The notes: generated from the letters alone by a model not told the origin. A stretch of DNA of 64,000 nucleotides from Kitasatospora sp. NBC_01287 (GCF_026340565.1 NZ_JAPEPB010000001.1:5122501-5186500), one strand, 5' to 3'. Numbered from the stretch's first letter, positions 26,437 to 35,816 are shown. Translations and numbers: made by a program.

Positions 26437-28874
26437 GTACCGACGTGTGGGGCTGGGTCCACGACACCCACGGCCGGCTGGTCGAGTCCGGCCAGCACCG
26501 CCTCGCCACGGCGCTGGTGGAGATCGCCGGCCACGCCGTCGACGGGCGGAACGAGCAGCTCGACGCGATGTACCCGGAGGCGCTCGCCTCGGCGCGGGCG
26601 CTGGGGCTGCCCTGGGTGGAGGTCTTCCTGCGGCACTGGCGGCTGCAGAACCTGCTGAACAAGCGGCACCAGGGCGAGCGGGCGATGACCGAGGCGGTCT
26701 CGCTGCTGGAGTTCGCGCACCGCGAGGAGACCGCCGGCTGCCCGCAGTCGGTCTGCGCCGTGCAGGACTTCACCATCTGCCACGCCAACATCGACGGTCC
26801 CGGCTACGTGCCCGAGCGGCTCGCCGTGCTGGAGGAGGCGCTGGAGCGGGTCGAGCCGGCCCGCGCCTGCTTCGACTGCCTCTCCCGCGAGTACGCCGAC
26901 ACCCTGGAGGACGACGGCCGGGCCGACGCCGCCCTGGCCCATCTGGACCGGGCGAAGCTGCGGATCGAGGCGGCCGGCGAGAGCGTCTCGCTCTCCTTCG
27001 GTCAGGCCCGTGCCGCCGCGCTCTTCAAGCTCGGCCGGTACGAGGACGCGCTGGCCGCGCTGGCCGCGGCCGAGCAGGCCTACACCGCCGCCCGGCACAC
27101 CCTGGACGATGACGACCGGCGCAAGCTCGGCGTGATCCGGGCCCGCGCGCTGGCCGCGCTGGGCCGCTACGACGAGGCCCTGGCGCAGCTGCCGGCGGTG
27201 GAGCAGGCCGAGGGCTTCGCCGACATCCGGCACCGCTGGACGGACGCCGTGGAGCGCCTGGTGGCCGCCGAGCGGTACCCGAACGACTGGCGGCTCGGGG
27301 TCCGGCTGGCCCACTGGGTCTCCTACCTGGACACGGCCGGCTCGCACCGGCCGTGTCTTGACCTGGCACTGACGGCCGCGCGGCTGGCCGTGCGGCGCGG
27401 GGCCCGGGAGGTCGCGCTGGCGCTGGTGGCCACCGGGGAGCGCAAGCTGGTCCTGCTGCGGCGCACCGAGGGCGTGGCCGCCGAGCTCGCCGAGCTGCGG
27501 GCGGCGGCCGAGGCGCTGGTGGTGGCCGAGCCGCCGGCGGAGCACGAGCAGGTCGACGGCGGGCAGGTCGACGGCGAGGAGGCCGACGGCGAGGAGGCCG
27601 ATCGCGAGCAGCGTGATCCGGAGCCGGAGCTCGATCTGCTGGCGGCCCGCTGGCGCGCCGTCGCGGCCGGCGAGTCGTCGGGCGCGCCGTCCGGTGAGCC
27701 GTCGGCCGCCACCGGCGAGGCCGTGTCCGACGCCACCGAGCTGCTGTTGCGGCTGGCCGCCGGGCTGGCGAACCTCGGCCACGAGCGCGCCTCCGCCGAG
27801 CTGCTCTGGGCCCGGCTGGAGCAGGACCCGGGCCACCAGGAGCTGGTCGGCATGCTCGCCTCGGTGCTGATCGAGGCCAGGGACGGCGATGGCCTGCGCC
27901 GGCTGGCCGACCGCCTCGACGCCGCGAGCCCGGCCGACGCGCACTGGATCCGGGCGCGCTGGGCGGTGGCCGAGAGCCGCTGGGCCCAGGCGGTGGAGAG
28001 CTGCGAGGCACTGCTCGCGCTGGAGCCGGACCGGATCAACCCGCGCCGGCTGGCCGCCGCCGCGGCCACCGAGCTGGGTGACCACGGCCTGGCCCAGCGG
28101 CTCTACCAGGACCTGCTGGCGCACGCCCTGCCGCTCCAGGGCGCCGCGCCCGAGGACCTGCACCGCACTGTCCGTTCCGGCGACCTCTGGCACCTGGCCA
28201 CCGCCGCCACCGCGAACCGCGACTGGGCCGTGGTCCGGGAGGCCGGCGCCCGGCTGGGCATCGAGTTCGACGAGCCGGAGGGGCCGGTCGACGAGGAGTG
28301 GCAGGTGGTCACGGTGCGGGCCAGGCTCAGCAACGGGGCGCCCACCGACCTGCCCGCGGTGCGGACCGGACCGGCCACCGCGCGCATCCTGCCGGTGCTC
28401 GGCGAGGACATCGCGCTCAACCACCGGGACGTGGTGGTCTTCGCCCCCGCCCTGCTGGAGCCGTTCCCGGCCGAGGACGCCGACCAGGAGCAGCGCGACC
28501 GCTGGCGGCCGACCTTCGAGCTGCTCACCCTGCTCGACCCCGCCGGCTACACCACCTACTTCGTGGACGGCGCCTGGCCGGGCACCGAGGCCTGGACGGC
28601 GCTGCGCGGCGCGCTGGGGGAGGCGGGCTACGGGATCTGGGCGTACAGCGGTGAGCAGTACGTGATCACCGATCCGGCCGACGAGCGGGCCGGGCTGCCG
28701 GGCGTCTACGCCGCGCTCGGGGTGCCGCCGACCGCCGCGGCCGCCGAGGCGGACGCGCTGCTGACCGGGCTCACGGCCGGCTGGGCCCACCCGCTCAGCT
28801 GGCTCGACCTGGCCAAGGCGGCCGGGGCCGATCCGGCGCGCCACCAGGAGATCGTCGAGCGCTACGGGCTCTGA
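26433..28874 (+). CDS. Large TPR-repeat protein paired with the HSP90-like ATPase
   Basis: 813 residues from ATG 26433, overlapping the HSP90-like stop (ATGA). Mostly helical repeats of TPR type (K-L-G-R-Y-E-D-A-L-A-A-L; A-L-G-R-Y-D-E-A-L-A-Q-L), interrupted near residues 365-395 by an acidic E-A-D-G-E-E linker. A C-terminal domain (about 620-813) of unknown type contains S-W-L-D-L-A-K. Probably forms a complex with its neighbour; the role is unknown. Confidence 0.75.
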   Translation: MSTDVWGWVHDTHGRLVESGQHRLATALVEIAGHAVDGRNEQLDAMYPEALASARALGLPWVEVFLRHWRLQNLLNKRHQGERAMTEAVSLLEFAHREETAGCPQSVCAVQDFTICHANIDGPGYVPERLAVLEEALERVEPARACFDCLSREYADTLEDDGRADAALAHLDRAKLRIEAAGESVSLSFGQARAAALFKLGRYEDALAALAAAEQAYTAARHTLDDDDRRKLGVIRARALAALGRYDEALAQLPAVEQAEGFADIRHRWTDAVERLVAAERYPNDWRLGVRLAHWVSYLDTAGSHRPCLDLALTAARLAVRRGAREVALALVATGERKLVLLRRTEGVAAELAELRAAAEALVVAEPPAEHEQVDGGQVDGEEADGEEADREQRDPEPELDLLAARWRAVAAGESSGAPSGEPSAATGEAVSDATELLLRLAAGLANLGHERASAELLWARLEQDPGHQELVGMLASVLIEARDGDGLRRLADRLDAASPADAHWIRARWAVAESRWAQAVESCEALLALEPDRINPRRLAAAAATELGDHGLAQRLYQDLLAHALPLQGAAPEDLHRTVRSGDLWHLATAATANRDWAVVREAGARLGIEFDEPEGPVDEEWQVVTVRARLSNGAPTDLPAVRTGPATARILPVLGEDIALNHRDVVVFAPALLEPFPAEDADQEQRDRWRPTFELLTLLDPAGYTTYFVDGAWPGTEAWTALRGALGEAGYGIWAYSGEQYVITDPADERAGLPGVYAALGVPPTAAAAEADALLTGLTAGWAHPLSWLDLAKAAGADPARHQEIVERYGL

Positions 28875-28936
28875 GCGCTGCGGGCTCTGAGCGCTGCGGG
28901 GTCCGAGCACCGCGGGGTCCGAGCGTCACGGGCCCC
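28857..28936. repeat. 16-bp tandem repeat x5 across the TPR gene stop
   Basis: Units GAGCGCTACGGGCTCT, GAGCGCTGCGGGCTCT, GAGCGCTGCGGGGTCC, GAGCACCGCGGGGTCC and GAGCGTCACGGGCCCC, each 16 bp, decay away from the stop codon (28872-28874). The first unit is coding; the others are copies beyond the gene. Confidence 0.85.
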
Positions 28937-29104
28937 TGGGCGCGGCGTGCTCCGGACCAGCCGATCGTCGTATCGTCTGCACTTCGGAACCTTCCCGACA
29001 AGCCTGGACGACTTGTACATATGCGTCCCGACTCTGCATCGGGCAAGGTGGAGGCGAAGATCACGGGCGGTGGCACGGCCACCCCGGGGCGGTGAGGAGC
29101 GGCA

Positions 29105-31072
29105 GTGCCGAAGCGGGGCCGACCGGGCGGCGGCAGGAGTGCGCGCGGCGGGCAGGGTGCGGAGCGGGGCAGCGGCGGGCGGGCGCGGTCCGCTCCCGGC
29201 GCGGTGCCCCCGCCGCCGGCCCCCGCCGAGGCGCCGCCGACCGAGGGGTTGCTCGGCAACGCGGCCCCGCCGGCCGACCAGGTCCAGTTGATCCCGTTGG
29301 CACCGTTGCCGCTGGAGACCGAGGGGCTGCTCGGGCCGGCCACCGAGACCGGGCCGAGCGCGCCGGAGACGGGTGAGACGGGTGAGACGGGTGAGACGGC
29401 TGAGGCGGATGGAGCGGCCGAGGCGGATGAGACGGTCGAGACGGCCGCGCCGACCGATCCTGGTTCTGACGCCGCGTCGGCCGTGCCCACCGCGTCGGCC
29501 GTGCCCGCCGAGTTCGCCGCCTTCGTCGAGGTCGGCGGCGGGTCCGAGGACACGTTGCCGCCCGAGGTCTGGCGCGCCGTCGGCTACAACCCCGCCAGCG
29601 GCGCCATCCCGCTGCTGAACCCGGGAGCGCCGGGCGGCGCGCCCTGGCCGGACCGGATGCGCACCCTGCTGCGCATCCCGATGTCCGAGCGCCCCGCCTA
29701 CGAGCGCACCGCGCGCGAGGCCAGGTCCGAGGCCACCGCCCGCAACGTGCCGCGGATCCTCGACCTGTCGCTGCGGATCGGTGAGCTGCTGCTGGCCAGC
29801 GGCGAGAGCGCGGAGGACGTCGAGGCCGCGATGCTCGGCGTCACCCACGCCTTCGCGCTGGACCGCTGCGAACCGCAGGTCACCTTCACGCTGATCTCCA
29901 TCTCCTACCAGCCGTCGCTGGTCGAGGCCCCGGTCACCGCCGCCCGGGTGGTGCGCCGCCGCACCTCCGACTACACGCGGCTGGCCGCCGTCTACCGGCT
30001 GGTCGCCGACATCACCGCCGAGAAGATCACCGTCAACGACGCCTACCGCCGACTGGCCCTGATCCGCCGCAACCGGCACCCGTACCCGGCCTGGCTGCTC
30101 TCGGTCACCGCCGGACTGCTGGCCGGCGCGGCGACCTTCCTGGTCGGCGGCCGGGTGGACGCCAAGGCCTGGCTGGTCTTCGTCAACGCCGTGGTGGCCG
30201 CGATCATCGGTGACCGGCTGGCCTCGCTGGTGGCCGGGCGCGGCCTGCCGGAGTTCTACCAGTTCGTGCTGGCCGCGATGCCGGCCGCGCTCTGCGGGAT
30301 CATCCTGTCGCTCAGCAGCGCCGGGCTGCGCGGCTCGGTGGTGATCACCGGCGGGCTCTTCGCGCTGCTGCCCGGGCGCGCGCTGGTCGCCGCCGTGCAG
30401 GACGGTCTGACCGGCTTCTACATTACCGCCGCCGCCCGGCTGCTCGAAGTGGTCTACCTGGTGGCGGGCATCGTGATCGGCGTGATGCTGGTCCTCTACG
30501 CCGGGGTGAGCTACGACGCGCAGCTGCGTCCCGCCGAGTCGCTCAGCGGCATCTACAACCCGCCGGTCCAGCTGGTCGCGGCGATGCTGCTCACCCTCTT
30601 CTTCGCGATGCTGCTGCAGACCGGCCGGCGCACGCTGGCACTGGTCACCTTCAACAGCGGCATCGGCTGGGCCGTCTACGGGGTGCTGGCCTACAACGCG
30701 CGGATCTCGCCGATCATCGCCACCGGGATAGCCGCAGGGCTGGTCGGCCTCTTCGGCCAGCTGATGGCCCGTTACCGCTACGCCTCGGCGCTGCCGTACG
30801 TCACCGCGGCGCTCGGCCCGCTGATGCCCGGCTCCGCGCTCTACCTCGGGATGCTCTCCTTCGCCCAGGGCCACCCCTCCGCGGGGCTGGTCTTCGTCAG
30901 CCGGGCGGCCGCGATCGCGATGGCGCTGGCGATCGGGGTGAACCTGGGCGGCGAGGTGGCGCGGCTCTTCATGAAGGTGCCGGGGATCGGCACGCTCGCG
31001 GGGGGCGAGGGACGCCTGGTGCCGTACCTGACCGGACCGCGGCGCGCGGCGAAACGTACCCGAGGCTTCTGA
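29105..31072 (+). CDS. Threonine/serine exporter family (ThrE-like) membrane protein
   Basis: 655 residues from GTG 29105 (GAGGAG upstream). Residues 1-180 are a disordered Gly/Pro/Glu/Thr region with T-G-E repeats. From about 195 on comes the ThrE two-part fold: a soluble domain (LDLSLRIGELLLASGESAEDV) and about ten membrane helices. Family members export threonine, serine or related metabolites. The extended N-terminus is longer than usual. It is followed by a second membrane gene after a repeat-rich gap. Confidence 0.85.
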   Translation: MPKRGRPGGGRSARGGQGAERGSGGRARSAPGAVPPPPAPAEAPPTEGLLGNAAPPADQVQLIPLAPLPLETEGLLGPATETGPSAPETGETGETGETAEADGAAEADETVETAAPTDPGSDAASAVPTASAVPAEFAAFVEVGGGSEDTLPPEVWRAVGYNPASGAIPLLNPGAPGGAPWPDRMRTLLRIPMSERPAYERTAREARSEATARNVPRILDLSLRIGELLLASGESAEDVEAAMLGVTHAFALDRCEPQVTFTLISISYQPSLVEAPVTAARVVRRRTSDYTRLAAVYRLVADITAEKITVNDAYRRLALIRRNRHPYPAWLLSVTAGLLAGAATFLVGGRVDAKAWLVFVNAVVAAIIGDRLASLVAGRGLPEFYQFVLAAMPAALCGIILSLSSAGLRGSVVITGGLFALLPGRALVAAVQDGLTGFYITAAARLLEVVYLVAGIVIGVMLVLYAGVSYDAQLRPAESLSGIYNPPVQLVAAMLLTLFFAMLLQTGRRTLALVTFNSGIGWAVYGVLAYNARISPIIATGIAAGLVGLFGQLMARYRYASALPYVTAALGPLMPGSALYLGMLSFAQGHPSAGLVFVSRAAAIAMALAIGVNLGGEVARLFMKVPGIGTLAGGEGRLVPYLTGPRRAAKRTRGF

Positions 31073-31144
31073 TGAACCGTTAGACGCAGCGAAGCGCGCA
31101 CGCCGCGCCGCCGGGAGTCGCGCGGGAGTTCCGCCGGCAGTTCC

Positions 31145-31232
31145 GGCGAAGCACTGACGAAGCACTGACGAAACACCGACGAAGCACTGCCACAGCACTG
31201 ACGAAGCACCGACGAAGTACCGAGGACGTACC
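31145..31232. repeat. 11-bp tandem repeat x8 before a membrane-protein gene
   Basis: Eight contiguous 11-bp units with consensus GACGAAGCACT/C (31145, 31156, 31167, 31178, 31189, 31200, 31211, 31222). They end 4 bp before the ATG at 31237, so they fill the translation-initiation region, where no normal Shine-Dalgarno is visible. Confidence 0.85.
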
Positions 31233-31236
31233 GCCC

Positions 31237-32187
31237 ATGCAGATCGCCGGCCTGGTGGAGGGATACCGCGAGCACATCGTCGCCGCCCACAAGCAACCGC
31301 TCTTCCTGCTGCTGGTCGGCTTCATCAGCTCGTTCGTCCTGATCCGCGTCAGCGTCCGGATGATCCGGGCCCAGGTCCGCTGGTGGCCGGGCAACATCAC
31401 CCCCGGCGGGCTGCACATCCACCACATGGTCTTCGGGGTGGGCTGCCTGCTGGTGGCCGGGATCGGCGTGATCGCCACCAACGGCGGACACCCCTGGATC
31501 GACTGGTTCGGGCTGCTCTTCGGGATCGGCTGCGGCCTGGTGCTGGACGAGTTCGCGCTGATCCTGCACCTGGAGGACGTCTACTGGAGCGAGCAGGGCC
31601 GCAAATCGGTGGACGCGGTGATCCTCGGCATCCTGCTCACCGCGCTGCTGCTGACCGGGTACGTGCCGCTCGGGGTGGTGCCGACGCCGGGCGGTGGCGC
31701 GGGCTCGGGGCGGTGGGGGCTGGTCGCGGTGATCTCGGTCAACGCGCTGATGTCCGTGGTCGCGCTGTTCAAGGGCAAGGTGTGGACCGGACTGCTCGGC
31801 ATCATGGTGCCCGGCCTCTCCTGGATCGGTGCGATCCGGCTGGCCCGCCCGTCCAGCCCCTGGGCCCGCTGGCGGTACGCCGGGCGCCCGCGCCGCCTGG
31901 CCAGGGCGCTGCGCCGCGAGCGCCGGCTGCACACCAGGGCCGACCGGGCCCGCACCTGGGTCTTCGACCTGATCGCCGGCGCCCCCGACAAAGTGCCCGC
32001 GCACCACACGGCCACCCACCGGATGGCGGAGGCGATGGCCGCCCGGGCCGCCGCGCACCTGGACGCCGCCCGCTCGGCCCGCGGCGAGCAGGCGCCCGAG
32101 CGCGGCGCCGACCAGCGCCGCCGCACCGTGCAGGCCGGTCGGGCCCGCTCCTACCGCCCCCGGGGCCCGCGGCGGCGCAGCTCCTGA
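31237..32187 (+). CDS. Integral membrane protein, unknown
   Basis: 316 residues. About six membrane helices in residues 20-200 with a His-rich turn G-G-L-H-I-H-H-M-V-F and an acidic pair (VLDEFALILHLEDVYW). The C-terminus is soluble and very Arg-rich. This His/Glu/Asp pattern suggests a metal or a catalytic site, but I do not recognise the family. Possibly co-transcribed with the ThrE-like gene (164 bp gap). Confidence 0.65.
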   Translation: MQIAGLVEGYREHIVAAHKQPLFLLLVGFISSFVLIRVSVRMIRAQVRWWPGNITPGGLHIHHMVFGVGCLLVAGIGVIATNGGHPWIDWFGLLFGIGCGLVLDEFALILHLEDVYWSEQGRKSVDAVILGILLTALLLTGYVPLGVVPTPGGGAGSGRWGLVAVISVNALMSVVALFKGKVWTGLLGIMVPGLSWIGAIRLARPSSPWARWRYAGRPRRLARALRRERRLHTRADRARTWVFDLIAGAPDKVPAHHTATHRMAEAMAARAAAHLDAARSARGEQAPERGADQRRRTVQAGRARSYRPRGPRRRSS

Positions 32188-32414
32188 AGGGGCGGGCGGT
32201 GGCAGGGCAGGGCAGGGCAGAGCAGAGCAGGGCAGGGCAGCCGCCGGGGCCGGTGGCGGGGCACCGGGGCCGGTCCGACATCAGGTGCCCCACGATCACC
32301 CGCATGAGGCACGGGTCCTGGCGCTGAGCGCCGTCCCGTTTTGAGAGCATGCCGTCCAGTGACCGATTAGTCACGTGATGGGATATTTTGTTGATCGTTG
32401 GACGGTGAGGACTC

Positions 32415-33722
32415 GTGCTCCCACGCAGACTGCTGACCGCCGTACTGCTCACCCTGACCGCGCTCGCCACGCTGCTGGCCGTGCCCGCGTCCAGCCTGGC
32501 CGACGACCCGCCCTACCCCTCGGCCGGCGCCGTCTCCGGTGCCCGGGCCGAGGCGGACCGGCAGGCGGCGGCCGTCGCGGCGATCGAGGCCCGGCTGACC
32601 GGTGCGCGGGCCGAGCTGGAGCAGGCCGGGCTGGTCGCCGAACAGGCCGTGGAGGCCTACGACGGGGCCCAGGTCAAGCTGGCCAGGGCCCGCGCCGCCG
32701 TCGCCGATGCCGGCACCCGGGCGGTGGCCGCCGAAGCCGCCCGGGCCGCGGCCGCCGAGGACGCGGCGGGGCTGGCCGCCGCCACCTACCGGCTGGGCGG
32801 CAGCCCCGAGCTGACCGCGATCAACGACCTGCTGAACGCGCACGGTCCGCGCGAGGCCGGTGAGCGGGCCGCCGCCGTGGGCGCCGCCGGGCGCAGCACC
32901 CGGGAGATCCTGGACGCGGCCACCGCCACCGCCAAGGCCGCCGCCGACGCCGCGCGGGCCGCGAGCAGCGCGACCGACCAGGCTCAGCGCGCCGCGGCGG
33001 CCGTGGACCAGGCCAGGCAGCAGGCACAGTCCCGGCTCGCGTCCCAGCAGGCGCGGGTCGCCGAGCTGGGGCGGCGCCGCGAGCGCCTGCTCGCCCAGCT
33101 GGCCGCCGCCCGCAGCACCACCGTGGAGCTCGAACGCGCGCGGCAGGAGGCGCTGGAGGCGATCGCCGCCCAGCAGGCCGAGGCGGCCGCCAAGGCGGCG
33201 GCGCAGGCAGCGGCGGCCCAGGCCGCAGCCCAGGCCGCTGCCCGGCAGCAGGCGGCGCAGCAGGCCGCGGCTGCCGAGGCGGCGGCGTCGCAGCAGGCCG
33301 CTCCGGCAGCGCCGAGCGGTCCCGCCGCGCCACCACCGCCCGCCGCACCGTGGTCCGAGGCGGGCGCGCGGGCGGCGCTCGACTTCGCCCGCGGCAAGCT
33401 CGGCCTGCCCTACGTCTGGGGCGGCGAGGGACCGGACGGCTACGACTGCTCGGGCCTGACCATGCTCGCCTGGCGGCAGGGCGGCCGGCAGCTGACCCAT
33501 TTCGCCGCCGACCAGTACGCCGAGTCCACCCCCGTGACCTACGACCAGCTGCGCCCGGGTGACCTGGTCTTCTGGACCCACACCGGCCGCGCCGCCGACA
33601 TCTACCACGTGGCCATCTACCTGGGTGACGACCAGATGATCGAGGCCCCGCGCACCGGCGTGCCGATCAAGCAGGCAAGCCTCTGGATCATGGGCACCCC
33701 CGACTTCTACGCCCGCCCCTGA
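32415..33722 (+). CDS. Secreted NlpC/P60 cell-wall endopeptidase with coiled coil
   Basis: 435 residues from GTG 32415. Signal peptide ending near S-S-L-A-D, two Ala-rich coiled-coil segments (about 40-150 and 170-290), a Pro/Ala linker and a C-terminal NlpC/P60 domain. The catalytic Cys is in Y-D-C-S-G-L and the His in Y-H-V-A-I-Y-L-G-D. Cleaves peptidoglycan stem peptides (D-Glu-type bonds, by family), as the RipA-like hydrolases of actinobacteria do. Confidence 0.9.
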   Translation: MLPRRLLTAVLLTLTALATLLAVPASSLADDPPYPSAGAVSGARAEADRQAAAVAAIEARLTGARAELEQAGLVAEQAVEAYDGAQVKLARARAAVADAGTRAVAAEAARAAAAEDAAGLAAATYRLGGSPELTAINDLLNAHGPREAGERAAAVGAAGRSTREILDAATATAKAAADAARAASSATDQAQRAAAAVDQARQQAQSRLASQQARVAELGRRRERLLAQLAAARSTTVELERARQEALEAIAAQQAEAAAKAAAQAAAAQAAAQAAARQQAAQQAAAAEAAASQQAAPAAPSGPAAPPPPAAPWSEAGARAALDFARGKLGLPYVWGGEGPDGYDCSGLTMLAWRQGGRQLTHFAADQYAESTPVTYDQLRPGDLVFWTHTGRAADIYHVAIYLGDDQMIEAPRTGVPIKQASLWIMGTPDFYARP

Positions 33723-33728
33723 GCGGCC

Positions 33729-33753
33729 GGGGCCGGCTTGTAGGGGCGGCCCC
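33729..33753. terminator. Weak hairpin between convergent NlpC and VOC genes
   Basis: GGGGCCG and CGGCCCC form a 7-bp stem with an 11-nt loop. Confidence 0.4.
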
Positions 33754-33771
33754 AGCCACTCAAGGGCCCCG

Positions 33772-34182
33772 TCAGCTTTCGCGAGGGCTCTGCCAGGACG
33801 CGCGCTGGCGCAGGGAGATCCGGTTGCCGTCCGGATCCGTCGCCTCGATCCGGATCCCGAAGCCGTAGTCCTCCGGTTCGGGCTTGTCGAACGGCACACC
33901 GCGGTCGCGGAAGACCTTGAAGTCCGCCCGCAGGTCGTCCGATTCGAGGAGGACCGGACCGGGCGTCGCGCCCTGCTGCGGGCCGGCCGGCTGCCCCGAG
34001 GCGGCGGTGTTCGACCAGAGGATGATGTCGAGCGCACTGCCGGGGACGCCGACGGTGAGGAAGCGTCCGTCGGGGCCCGGGTGGTCCACGCGCTTCTCCA
34101 GGCCGAGTTGTTCCGTGTAGAACCTGAGCGCGCGGTCCTGATCGGTGACGTAGAGCGTCACGTACATGATGTTCGTCAGCAT
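33772..34182 (-). CDS. VOC-family (glyoxalase-like) protein
   Basis: 136 residues from ATG 34180-34182, with GAGAGGAC upstream. Single-chain double beta-alpha-beta-beta-beta fold: N-terminal V-T-L-Y-V-T-D-Q-D-R-A-L-R-F-Y and a C-terminal D-P-D-G-N-R-I-S-L metal-ligand strand. Could be an extradiol-type enzyme or a resistance (binding) protein. Divergent from an HxlR regulator, its probable controller. Confidence 0.9.
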   Translation of the reverse strand: MLTNIMYVTLYVTDQDRALRFYTEQLGLEKRVDHPGPDGRFLTVGVPGSALDIILWSNTAASGQPAGPQQGATPGPVLLESDDLRADFKVFRDRGVPFDKPEPEDYGFGIRIEATDPDGNRISLRQRASWQSPRES

Positions 34183-34394
34183 CGTGCTGTCCTCTCCAAC
34201 TGCCGGTCCGGCGACCTCTGGTGGTTCGCCACCGCAATGACGGACCCCGGCGGGAGAATGTGACCGATGGCGGGAACCCACTTCGGGGCGGTGGCCGGAG
34301 CGCGCCGAGGAGTGGGGTGCCGAGCTGCCAGGGGCACGCCTTGTAACCGAGGGCACGTTCTGTGACCATGGGGCCCGGTGGAAGGGGGGCCCTC

Positions 34395-34811
34395 ATGGCC
34401 CAGGGGCAGAGTGGTGCGGCGGTCCGGGACGGTGCCGCCGTCGAGTGCGAGTCGCCCGCCGCGGCGGCGGCCTGCTCGGTGATGGAGGCGCTCGGGCGGG
34501 TGAGCGGGAAGTGGAGCATCGGAATTCTGCTGGTCACCACCCAGGGGCCCGCCCGGTTCACCGAGTTGGAGCGGCAGGTGAAGGGGATCAGTCGCCGGAT
34601 GCTGACGCTGACCCTGCGAAACCTGGAGCGGGACGGCCTGCTGACCCGCACCGTCTACCCGACCGTGCCGCCGAAGGTGGAGTACCTCGCCACGCCGATG
34701 GCCTGTGAGCTCTACGACTCGCTGCTGTCGCTGACCGGTTGGGCGGAGCGGCACCTGCACGAGATCGACCGGGCCCGTGCCGTCTACGACCAGGCGGCCG
34801 CGGCCGGATAG
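34395..34811 (+). CDS. HxlR-family regulator
   Basis: 138 residues from ATG 34395 (AAGGGGGG upstream). It has the HxlR winged helix: a Cys near the N-terminus (A-A-C-S-V), then G-K-W-S-I-G-I-L-L, R-F-T-E-L-E-R and I-S-R-R-M-L-T-L-T-L-R-N-L-E. Family members sense aldehydes or redox cues. Between it and the VOC gene the GGGCACG motif occurs twice (about 34331 and 34350), perhaps its operator. Confidence 0.88.
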   Translation: MAQGQSGAAVRDGAAVECESPAAAAACSVMEALGRVSGKWSIGILLVTTQGPARFTELERQVKGISRRMLTLTLRNLERDGLLTRTVYPTVPPKVEYLATPMACELYDSLLSLTGWAERHLHEIDRARAVYDQAAAAG

Positions 34812-34856
34812 CCGGTCATGGGCGACGGCCGCGGGGCCCGGGGGCGAACGGCCGGC

Positions 34857-35777
34857 TCAGCCCACCTCCGCCCGCGGCGCGACGTCCGGCAGCGGGTCGG
34901 CGCGGCGGGCCAGGTCGAGCAGTGCGTGCAGCGGGCGCTCGGCCAGGCCCAGCCGCGGGTGCCACTGGGCCACGATGCTGACCGGCCGGGCGGGTTCGGA
35001 GAGGCGCAGCTCGACCAGCTCGCCGGCTGCCAGCTCCCGGGCGACCGACAGCTGCGGCAGCAGGGCCAGGCCGCGGCCGTGCCCGGCCAGCCGCAGCAGG
35101 GCCGAGAGCGAGCCGGTGACCATCGAGAGCTGGGCGTCCAGCAGCAGGTCGCGCCCGAAGCGGTCGACCAGCATCTGTGAGGTGCAGTTCGGCTCGGCGA
35201 CCAGGAACTCGTAGGCGAGCAACTGATCCGGCGTCACCGACTCCAGGCCGGCCAGGGGGTGCCGGGGCGAGGCCGCGAGTACGGTGCGGTCGTGCCCGAC
35301 CACGGTGGAGGGGTCGAGGGTGCGCTCGTTGTCGTCGTACCGGAAGACCACGTCCAACTCGCCGGCGTGGAAGGCGCGGTCCACCTGGGCGCGGCTGCCG
35401 GCGACCAGCTCCACATCGGCGCTCGACCCGGCGCCGCCGGCTCCGTACTCCAGCGCCGCGAGCACTTCCGGCAACCAGGCGTGCGCCAGCGACTCCTGGC
35501 TGCCGATCCGCAGCCGGGGCCGCTCGCCGAGGGTGGCCCGGCGCAGCCGCTGCTCCAGCTCCAGGGCCTCGCGGGCGAACGGCAGCAGGCGCTGCCCGGC
35601 CTCGGTGAGCGTCGCGCCCCGGCCCGCGCGCAGCAGGACGCCGGTGCCCAGGTCCGCCTCCAGGCGCTTGAGTTGGGCGCTCACGCTGGACTGGGCGTAG
35701 CCCAACCGCTGGGCGGCGGCGGAGATCCCGCCGTGGTCGGCGACGGCGACGAAGGCGCGCAGGTAGCGGGAGTCCAC
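34857..35777 (-). CDS. LysR-type regulator
   Basis: 306 residues from GTG 35775-35777; the frame runs further upstream but the LysR helix-turn-helix starts right here (VDSRYLRAFVAVADHG; A-A-Q-R-L-G-Y-A-Q-S-S-V-S-A-Q-L). A type-2 periplasmic-binding-like ligand domain follows. Divergent from an MFS exporter, with a perfect LysR-type inverted repeat between. Confidence 0.9.
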   Translation of the reverse strand: MDSRYLRAFVAVADHGGISAAAQRLGYAQSSVSAQLKRLEADLGTGVLLRAGRGATLTEAGQRLLPFAREALELEQRLRRATLGERPRLRIGSQESLAHAWLPEVLAALEYGAGGAGSSADVELVAGSRAQVDRAFHAGELDVVFRYDDNERTLDPSTVVGHDRTVLAASPRHPLAGLESVTPDQLLAYEFLVAEPNCTSQMLVDRFGRDLLLDAQLSMVTGSLSALLRLAGHGRGLALLPQLSVARELAAGELVELRLSEPARPVSIVAQWHPRLGLAERPLHALLDLARRADPLPDVAPRAEVG

Positions 35778-35795
35778 CCGGCCAGCATGCCACGG

Positions 35796-35816
35796 CCCAT
35801 CGGAGTCTCCGATGGG
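35796..35816. promoter_or_regulatory. LysR-type operator (9-3-9 inverted repeat)
   Basis: CCCATCGGA-GTC-TCCGATGGG, a perfect palindrome containing ATC-N9-GAT (T-N11-A), the classical LysR box. It sits in the 93-bp divergent region, so it probably controls both the LysR and the MFS gene. Confidence 0.8.

Noticed and set aside
26109..28910. A 933-codon minus-strand frame opposite the TPR gene
   Set aside because: Low-complexity Gly/Arg/Val composition and no domains; the plus strand has a clear coupled gene.
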